Shown here piece by piece: positions 26,601 through 35,193 of a DNA stretch of 35,193 nucleotides. The position numbers and the translations under genes were made by a program. Below the pieces are notes generated by a model. The model was not told where the DNA came from. It saw nothing but the letters and a program-made list of their open reading frames with translations, and made no database searches. Location of the stretch: NCBI GenBank assembly GCA_017445405.1, contig JAFSUD010000098.1, positions 1-35,193 on the forward strand. Direction: 5' to 3'. The stretch comes from Synergistaceae bacterium. GTDB lineage: Bacteria > Synergistota > Synergistia > Synergistales > Aminobacteriaceae. Within the stretch, counting starts at the first letter, position 1. Each line of letters begins with the position of its first letter.

Positions 26601-26788
26601 CTCTTCACTGCAAGTTCCGCATCACTGAGTACACCGTCAAGATTCTTATCAACGCTCGCAGCAATGTACGCTCTGAACACGTCATCAGGGAAACTCTCTG
26701 CGTCAATCACGACATCCGCCCATGCCGGACAACACAAAGCCATCACCGCAACAATTACTGCCAAAAACTTACTGCCGCACTTACTCAT
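23663..26788 (-). CDS. Secreted LRR / He_PIG (Ig-like) surface protein
   Basis: A 1041-residue exported protein. The signal peptide is residues 1-24 (cleavage after PAWA). An EF-hand-like loop DKNLDGVLSDAE (47-58) follows in the frame FPDDVFRAYI...LDGVLS, a common prelude to bacterial LRRs. About 65-400 are leucine-rich repeats of roughly 20-23 residues (LDVSGCTAL..L.C..N.L). About 515-925 hold five Ig-like domains of the He_PIG type (each with ...SGTxPFTW...LPdGLslssSGxlsGTPt..G). The last 115 residues are acidic and end in NLSVWLNPDRIYKPSIAVKR, with no LPXTG or membrane anchor. I choose ATG 26788, preceded by AGGAGG, since it gives a clean signal peptide. Likely a cell-surface or released binding protein; the ligand is unknown. 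Confidence 0.88.
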   Translation of the reverse strand: MSKCGSKFLAVIVAVMALCCPAWADVVIDAESFPDDVFRAYIAASVDKNLDGVLSDAELAVKSLDIDGKMTSLQGLELFTSLQELYIYAKQLTALDLSGHTSLQGLEIDAEQLTSLNLSGLSSLLYLGVECKRLAVLNMSGCTSLEETEIRSDRLRELDLSWLTSLQTLRLDCIDYEDCIPTSLDLSGCTSLQELYEEGWRLTSLNVSGCTALRDLSIEGDDESVFSALNVSGCTALVFLDCQNNRLNKLDVSGCTALGELYVCGNRLTELDVSQNSALTGLDCSENKLSALDVNNTKLVYLSCYSNDLTQLDVSKNPVLDDLDCGENNLTALDVSHNTLLKHLRCYDNKLTEIDISNNPLLETLAVSGNFIPAFDLSSYPKLSFIGCNFTISDSGNAYDFNLTDFMAAYHLDGLLDDTFEFSAYCISGDYDGWTFAGSREYDYGYTYEKASMYISSGKIILHFPNPNAKTLTGVSFRYTNSSGERVWREVSPASELLSGTAPVITTSSLSDGFTGTPYGVQLAASGTSPFTWTADSLPDGLSLSSSGYLSGNPTFAGTFTLTFRVSNSAGSASKSLALKVSASPEEAKPSITTDAIDKAAAGSAYSFQLAASGTPPFTWSIKGNLPEGLSLSSSGRITGTPTKKGSKSFTATAKNDYGSAQKKLTLNVYELPEITTETLKEATVGKKYSESLKAKGSKPLKWKLEGYLPDGIKFDAEKGKFSGTPTNNNTGLIRVTLSNEDGEAVKIFTLKVNATPPTIATKKIKDGKYGKKYSAKFKAKGTEPITFALSGTLPAGLSFDAEEGTIEGTPIEACTDRKITITASNIGGSAAQEYSLTIKGVAPKITSKSLPDGTVGVSYSQDIAVTGTQEITWSASGLPDGLSINSTYGTILGTPTKAGKFKVTVTAKNSVKSVKKSFKLKISEAGQSRVKGNIYSFNEETYSEPVSENYEYVIVAVLPEVSADVPSMYDFTVKLSDDAEVGEELVYLAESSVPSDDDVIAEFSDESGEETGSVPESRTINLSVWLNPDRIYKPSIAVKR

Positions 26789-26862
26789 GATGAATATTCC
26801 TCCTGTAAATACAAATATTCCCCATCTTCCGGACATGCCAAAAGACGGGATTTTTCTTCTCA

Positions 26863-26891
26863 ATTATGTATGCTAAAGGGAATTTAGGCAA
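26863..26891 (-). promoter_or_regulatory. Promoter of the LRR/He_PIG gene
   Basis: Minus-strand -35 TTGCCT (26891-26886), 17-base spacer, -10 CATAAT (26868-26863). It predicts a leader of about 68 bases, which contains an imperfect hairpin (TCCCGTCTT with AAGATGGGGA, one bulged G) ahead of the AGGAGG. Confidence 0.6.
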
Positions 26892-26902
26892 AAGGTTAGC
26901 GT

Positions 26903-27190
26903 GGCTCGTGAAAACTGCGTGTGCTGTCGCGACCTGTGGACTTGTGGCTCGTGAAAACTGCGTGTGCTGTCGCGACCTGTGGACTCGTGCGGCTCGTGAA
27001 AACTGCGTGTGCTAGCGCGACCTGTGGACTCGTGCGGCTCGTGAAAACTGCGTGTGCTAGCGCGACCTGTGGACTCGTGCGGCTCGTGACAACTGCGTGT
27101 GCTGTCGCGACCTGTGGACTCGTGTGGCTCGTGAAAACTGCGTGTGCTGTCGCGACCTGTGGACTCGTGTGGCTCGTGGCTCGTGGCTCG
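26903..27190. repeat. 45-bp tandem array, six units plus a partial
   Basis: Units begin GGCTCGTGAAAACTGCGTG at 26903 (43 bp, two bases short), 26946, 26991, 27036, 27081 and 27126 (45 bp each). The array then collapses into GGCTCGT repeated at 7-base steps from 27171. Units differ at few positions: the third and fourth carry GCTAGCGCGAC where the others have GCTGTCGCGAC, and the fifth has GTGACAAC for GTGAAAAC. GTCGCGAC within the unit is an 8-base palindrome. There are no spacers, so this is not CRISPR. It fills the gap between the surface protein promoter and the lysS leader. Because 45 is divisible by three, all frames tend to stay open. Confidence 0.92.
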
Positions 27191-27212
27191 ATAGCTTACA
27201 CGTCTTTAACAC
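27057..27212 (-). other. Short frame with strong ribosome-binding site reading into the 45-bp array
   Basis: On the minus strand AAGGAGG (27228-27222) lies nine bases before GTG 27212. The frame runs 51 codons: MLKTCKLSSHEPRAT, then the array read as a 15-residue Arg/His-rich repeat (RVHRSRQHTQFSRAT and variants). It stops at TAG 27057-27059, created by the GCTAGC variant of the fourth unit. If all units were GCTGTC the frame would run on through the array. Expression is unproven. It could be a small basic peptide, a decayed gene, or chance. Confidence 0.3.
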
Positions 27213-27390
27213 TTTTGTCTACCTCCTTATTGATGATTTTTTTCATGGGATATGTGAATGATTATGTTAATTATGTATATTATACACTGAATACTACCAG
27301 CTTTCAGAGAAGCGTAAAAATGTCTAGAAATTTGCGAACGTGTACTAAAATATAGCGCACAGTTTATTTCACACAAAGGAGCAAAAATTA
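27213..27390 (+). promoter_or_regulatory. A+T-rich leader region of lysS
   Basis: The region between the array and lysS is markedly A+T-rich and contains the near-palindrome GTATATTATAC (about 27277-27287) and TAAAAT (about 27346-27351), either of which could serve as a lysS -10. No strong -35 stands out and I see no T-box or known riboswitch. AAAGGAG (27377-27383) is the lysS ribosome-binding site. Confidence 0.35.
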
Positions 27391-32461
<5,071 letters not shown>

Positions 32462-32497
32462 TGATGAATTTGTCCGCCTTTCATAGATAGTTCGTGA

Positions 32498-32504
32498 TAT
32501 TATA
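32498..32504. promoter_or_regulatory. Shared -10 element of a divergent gene pair
   Basis: GATATTATATC (32496-32506) is nearly symmetric. It gives TATAAT on the minus strand (start near 32492, leader about 31 bases to ATG 32461) and TATTAT on the plus strand (leader about 39 bases to pfkA). Both -35 boxes are weak. The two polymerases would compete for the same site. Confidence 0.4.
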
Positions 32505-32548
32505 TCTTCACCCCTAAAAATCAGCCACATAAAGGAGAGATTACCTCA

Positions 32549-33541
32549 ATGGACAAGAAGATTAGGCGCATAGGCGTACTCACCAGCGGAGGAGATTCGC
32601 CCGGCATGAACGCGGCAGTCCGAGCAGTAGCCCGCACAGCAATGTATTACGGCATCGAGTGCATAGGCATCCGCAGAGGCTGGCAGGGCCTCATCAACAG
32701 CGACTTCGTGATTCTGAATCAGGACATGGTGAGACACATTCTCGGCAGAGGCGGCACAATCCTCTACACCGCCCGCAGTGATGAGTTCATGACCGAGAAA
32801 GGGCGCGAAAAGGCCGTAGCTACATGCAAGATGCTCGGACTCGACGGAGTCGTCGCGATCGGAGGAGATGGAACGTTCAAGGGAGCACTTGAGCTTTCAC
32901 GGCTCGGAGTCCCAGTGATGGGCATTCCCGCAACAATCGATAACGACATCGGCTGCTCGAACTACACAATAGGCTTTGATTCAGCCTGCAACACAGCTAT
33001 TGACTGCATAGACAAACTCCGCGACACAATGCAGAGCCATGAACGCTGCTCCGTCGTCGAGGTCATGGGCAGACATGCAGGCTTCCTCGCTCTCTATGTG
33101 GGTATCGCTGTCGGTGCTACGTCGGTGCTCGTCCCTGAAGCAGAGCTGAACTTCGAGAGGGATGTCGTAGAGAGAATCCAGAACGCCAGACTCTCAGGGC
33201 AGACTCACTTCATGGTGGTAGTTGCTGAAGGCGTAGGCAGTGCAATAGACATCGGCAACAGGATTCATGAGTCACTCGGACTCGACCCGAGAGTTACTGT
33301 ACTCGGGCACATCCAGCGAGGCGGAGCACCTACGGGACGCGACCGCGAGACAGCTACACGAATGGGCTACTATGCTGTGAAGGCATTTGCTGAGGGCAGG
33401 ACAGGAAGCGTTATCTGCACGCGTGAGGGCGGAATCGTCGAGACTCCCATCGAGGAAGCACTCGCTATGACGAAACACCTTCAGATGGACAGGTACGCAA
33501 TCCTTGAGGCGATCTCTGCATCAGGACACTTAGCGAATTAG
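32549..33541 (+). CDS. pfkA: 6-phosphofructokinase (ATP-dependent, PfkA type)
   Basis: Phosphorylates fructose-6-phosphate to fructose-1,6-bisphosphate, the committing step of glycolysis. It has 330 residues, typical for bacterial PfkA. Seen: GVLTSGGDSPGMNAAVRAV near the N-terminus; GVVAIGGDGTFKGAL, where Gly rather than Asp after GGD points to ATP as donor; catalytic PATIDNDI; MGRHAGFLAL; the C-terminal substrate site GHIQRGGAPTGRDRETA. AAAGGAG lies 11 bases before ATG 32549. Divergent from the unknown gene, sharing a -10 region. Ends at a hairpin that may only partly stop transcription into the repair pair downstream. Confidence 0.97.
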   Translation: MDKKIRRIGVLTSGGDSPGMNAAVRAVARTAMYYGIECIGIRRGWQGLINSDFVILNQDMVRHILGRGGTILYTARSDEFMTEKGREKAVATCKMLGLDGVVAIGGDGTFKGALELSRLGVPVMGIPATIDNDIGCSNYTIGFDSACNTAIDCIDKLRDTMQSHERCSVVEVMGRHAGFLALYVGIAVGATSVLVPEAELNFERDVVERIQNARLSGQTHFMVVVAEGVGSAIDIGNRIHESLGLDPRVTVLGHIQRGGAPTGRDRETATRMGYYAVKAFAEGRTGSVICTREGGIVETPIEEALAMTKHLQMDRYAILEAISASGHLAN

Positions 33542-33550
33542 TGATACATG

Positions 33551-33577
33551 AGCCGGGTATAACTCTGCCCGGCTTTG
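33551..33577 (+). terminator. Hairpin after pfkA
   Basis: AGCCGGG (33551-33557) pairs perfectly with CCCGGCT (33568-33574) over a 10-base loop, followed by only TTTGCT. It is weak as a terminator and ends 10 bases before the next start codon, so it may also occlude or space that start. Confidence 0.6.
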
Positions 33578-33584
33578 CTATGCC

Positions 33585-34193
33585 ATGAAATACTTTGAAT
33601 ACACTGATATTGAGACGGATTACCTCAAGTCCAAAGATAAGAAGTTAGCGGAAGTTATCGACAGAGCTGGGCATCTCTTGCTGCCTGTTGATGATGATGT
33701 GTTCTCGTCTGTCGTCCGAAACATCACGGCGCAGATGGTCTCGGGCAGTGCGTTCCAGACTGTGTGGACGAGAATAACTGACAGCTTGGGCGAGGTTACC
33801 CCTGACTCTGTGCTTGAGGCGGGTGCTGAGAGGCTGCAGTCATTCGGAATGAGCTTCAGGAAGGCAGAGTACATTGCTGATTTTGCGCGCAAAGTCCACG
33901 ATGGAGAGTTCACCCCTGAGAGCATCAAGACCATGAATGACGATGAGGCAATGAGAGCGTTGACATCTATTCGCGGTATAGGTGAATGGACGGCGGAAAT
34001 GATTCTGCTGTTCACACTTCAGCGCAAGAACATCTTCAGCTTTAAGGACTTGGGCATAATCAAGGGACTGTGCGCTGTCTACCATCACAAGGAGATCACC
34101 AAAGAACGCTTCATGAGATACCGCATAAGGTTCTCGCCTTACGGGAGCATAGCGAGTTTCTATTTATGGGAGGCAGCAAATGATTCACGCTAG
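33585..34193 (+). CDS. AlkA-type DNA-3-methyladenine glycosylase II (HhH-GPD)
   Basis: A base-excision enzyme that removes alkylated purines. It has 202 residues, with only the HhH-GPD core and no N-terminal TBP-like domain as in E. coli AlkA. Seen: VVRNITAQMVSGSAF (43-57, the family's I-x-Q-Q-x-S-xxAA helix, slightly varied), hairpin LTSIRGIGEWTAEMI (126-140) and catalytic Asp155 in FKDLGIIKG. The C-terminal SPYGSIASFYLW matches PWRSxAxxYLW. The start codon ATG 33585 has no ribosome-binding site and sits just behind the pfkA hairpin; no other in-frame start is nearby. The gene overlaps ogt by 14 bases. The pair would cover both base-excision and direct reversal of alkylation damage. Confidence 0.9.
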   Translation: MKYFEYTDIETDYLKSKDKKLAEVIDRAGHLLLPVDDDVFSSVVRNITAQMVSGSAFQTVWTRITDSLGEVTPDSVLEAGAERLQSFGMSFRKAEYIADFARKVHDGEFTPESIKTMNDDEAMRALTSIRGIGEWTAEMILLFTLQRKNIFSFKDLGIIKGLCAVYHHKEITKERFMRYRIRFSPYGSIASFYLWEAANDSR

Positions 34194-34665
34194 CAATTAC
34201 GATTCACCTTTGGGCAAACTCCTTCTGGCAAGTGATGATGAAGGGCTGTCCGGTTTATGGTTCTACGGGCAGAAATACTTTCCTGAAGATTCAGCTTCCG
34301 GCAGGACATCAGCTCATCATGCATTGGACTCGGCCAAGAGGTGGCTCGATGTGTATTTTGCGGGCAGTGTTCCGGACTTCACGCCGACTCTGAGTCTCAA
34401 GGGCACAGCATTTCAGCTCAGAGTGTGGAGAAATCTTCAGCTCATCCCCTACGGACACACGACGACCTACGGAGCAATTGCCAAAGAGTTATCGTGCAGA
34501 GCAGCACAGGCGATAGGTCAGGCCGTGGGGCGCAACCCGATATCGGTTATCATTCCATGCCATAGAGTGCTTGGAGCAGACGGAAAGCTCACAGGTTACT
34601 CTGCAGGTATCGACAAGAAAGCATTTCTGCTCCGTCTTGAGGGCACAAAAATTCCCCCCTGCTAG
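34180..34665 (+). CDS. ogt: Methylated-DNA--protein-cysteine methyltransferase (O6-alkylguanine repair)
   Basis: A suicide enzyme that transfers O6-alkyl groups from guanine to its own cysteine. It has 161 residues, the Ogt size. The N-terminal domain begins with YDSPLGKLLLASDDEGLSGL. The active-site domain has GTAFQLRVWRNLQLIPYGHTTTYGAIA (DNA-binding helix and Arg finger region) and the signature IIPCHRV with acceptor Cys127, then GYSAGIDKKAFLLRLEG. GGGAGG lies six bases before ATG 34180, inside the glycosylase gene, so translation is efficient and coupled. An alkylation-repair mini-operon is the obvious reading. The stop lies inside the terminator hairpin. Confidence 0.96.
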   Translation: MIHASNYDSPLGKLLLASDDEGLSGLWFYGQKYFPEDSASGRTSAHHALDSAKRWLDVYFAGSVPDFTPTLSLKGTAFQLRVWRNLQLIPYGHTTTYGAIAKELSCRAAQAIGQAVGRNPISVIIPCHRVLGADGKLTGYSAGIDKKAFLLRLEGTKIPPC

Positions 34666-34682
34666 TCATCAACAGGAGGGAA
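34652..34682. terminator. Bidirectional hairpin between ogt and ileS
   Basis: TTCCCCCCTG (34652-34661) pairs with CAGGAGGGAA (34673-34682), with one C-A mismatch and an 11-base loop. It is flanked by AAAA on the left and GAATTT on the right. It includes the ogt stop codon and lies between convergent genes. Confidence 0.65.
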
Positions 34683-34692
34683 GAATTTATCA

Positions 34693-35193
34693 CTAATCTT
34701 CATGCATGACGTGAGCACATCGTTCACACAATCCGTGCTCGTTGGCGTGTTCGCTGTACTTCCAGCATCTCGGGCACTTCTCACCCTCAGTTACTCCGCC
34801 GGCAATCTCATATTCAGTCGCCTCATCCTTCACCGCAACAGGCAGAGTGAGTTCATCAGCCCACGCAAATTTTGAGACTATCGCAATATCCGCAAGCTCC
34901 TCACACGTGAAGGCCTCCGCAACTTTCTCAAGCCCAGTTTTCTTGGCCTGAACCTGCGCCTCAAGTGATGTCCCGATAGTCTTCGCTGCCCTCATCGTCT
35001 CGAGCATTCGGCTCACTGCTCCCTTGAAGGCCTCTGCCTCTTCCCACAAAGCAGCAAGCTCATCATTCAGATACTCGGGATTCTGCTTCGGGAAATCAGC
35101 AAGAAATACGCTCTCAGGAAGCGACGAGTCAATCTCCCTCATCTCCTGCCAGATTTCCTCTGCCGTAAAACTCAGCAATGGAGCGAGCATTCT
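34693..35193 (-). CDS. ileS: Isoleucyl-tRNA synthetase, C-terminal part
   Basis: The last 166 codons of a class I synthetase; the 5' part lies beyond the window. The visible part is the end of the anticodon-binding helical domain (LAPLLSFTAEEIWQEM, typical of IleRS/ValRS/LeuRS) and the C-terminal zinc-binding module: CPRCWKYSE followed by LCERC. This four-cysteine knuckle with CxRCW is specific to bacterial IleRS. The closing stretch after the zinc site is short and ends in HVMHED. Convergent with ogt across a hairpin. Confidence 0.93.
   Translation of the reverse strand, partial: RMLAPLLSFTAEEIWQEMREIDSSLPESVFLADFPKQNPEYLNDELAALWEEAEAFKGAVSRMLETMRAAKTIGTSLEAQVQAKKTGLEKVAEAFTCEELADIAIVSKFAWADELTLPVAVKDEATEYEIAGGVTEGEKCPRCWKYSEHANEHGLCERCAHVMHED

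Noticed and set aside
26903..27190. CRISPR-like appearance of the array
   Set aside because: Units are contiguous without unique spacers and there is no cas gene in the window.
27213..27275. Sixteen-codon minus-strand frame (MKKIINKEVDKSVKDV) upstream of the array frame
   Set aside because: It has no ribosome-binding site of its own and includes the AAGGAGG as codons; too short to support.
26921..27355. Plus-strand open frame of 144 codons through the 45-bp array (LVKTACAVATCGLV repeats)
   Set aside because: It has no ribosome-binding site, and the frame is open only because the repeat length is divisible by three. The downstream part runs through the A+T-rich lysS leader. Composition is unlike a real protein.

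Overview
The window looks like chromosomal sequence of a strictly fermentative, host-associated anaerobe, most likely a member of the Synergistota (Synergistaceae). This is an inference. It rests on the mix of housekeeping genes with an EF-G paralogue, a DUF4416 gene beside ftsY, pyruvate phosphate dikinase, a large secreted LRR/He_PIG surface protein, and a PAS/hybrid kinase without membrane segments. No rRNA gene is present to settle it.

Layout. Positions 1-1592 (minus) hold most of an EF-G-like translation factor. At 1694-2024 (plus) there is a small MqsA/YgiT-type zinc-finger gene preceded by a tiny reading frame that has a perfect ribosome-binding site but an ATA where a start codon should be. 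From 14481 down to 2076 (minus) runs a long co-directional block: a giant acidic, repeat-rich membrane protein, ftsY, an unknown gene, DUF4416, a small exported protein, a class V aminotransferase, a hybrid histidine kinase and a double-receiver response regulator. Most junctions up to the aminotransferase overlap. A separate promoter probably serves the kinase pair.

Between 14481 and 14960 lie the operon promoter, a decayed tnpB 3' end with its right-end hairpin (IS200/IS605 type), and tRNA-Glu(CUC) with its own terminator and a good promoter. On the plus strand follow a Gfo/Idh/MocA dehydrogenase and ppdK. Then come a minus-strand nitroreductase and a carbohydrate locus: a GH78-like rhamnosidase, a GPH-family sugar symporter and a divergent AraC regulator. 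A 1041-residue exported LRR/He_PIG protein follows. The region upstream of it holds a 45-bp tandem array.

The right end (27391-35193) is information processing and repair: lysS-ligA as a pair, an unknown gene convergent with and overlapping ligA, pfkA, an AlkA-like glycosylase overlapping an Ogt methyltransferase, and the 3' part of ileS (minus). The LigA is unusually long because its helix-hairpin-helix region appears to be duplicated.

The best leads for something new are the LigA duplication, the giant acidic FtsY-linked protein with 186-bp DNA repeats and recurring AEDKL motifs, the 45-bp array with a ribosome-binding-site-led frame reading into it, the unknown gene overlapping ligA, and the ATA-start frame ahead of the zinc-finger gene. 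I do not see a complete new defence system, CRISPR array or prophage.
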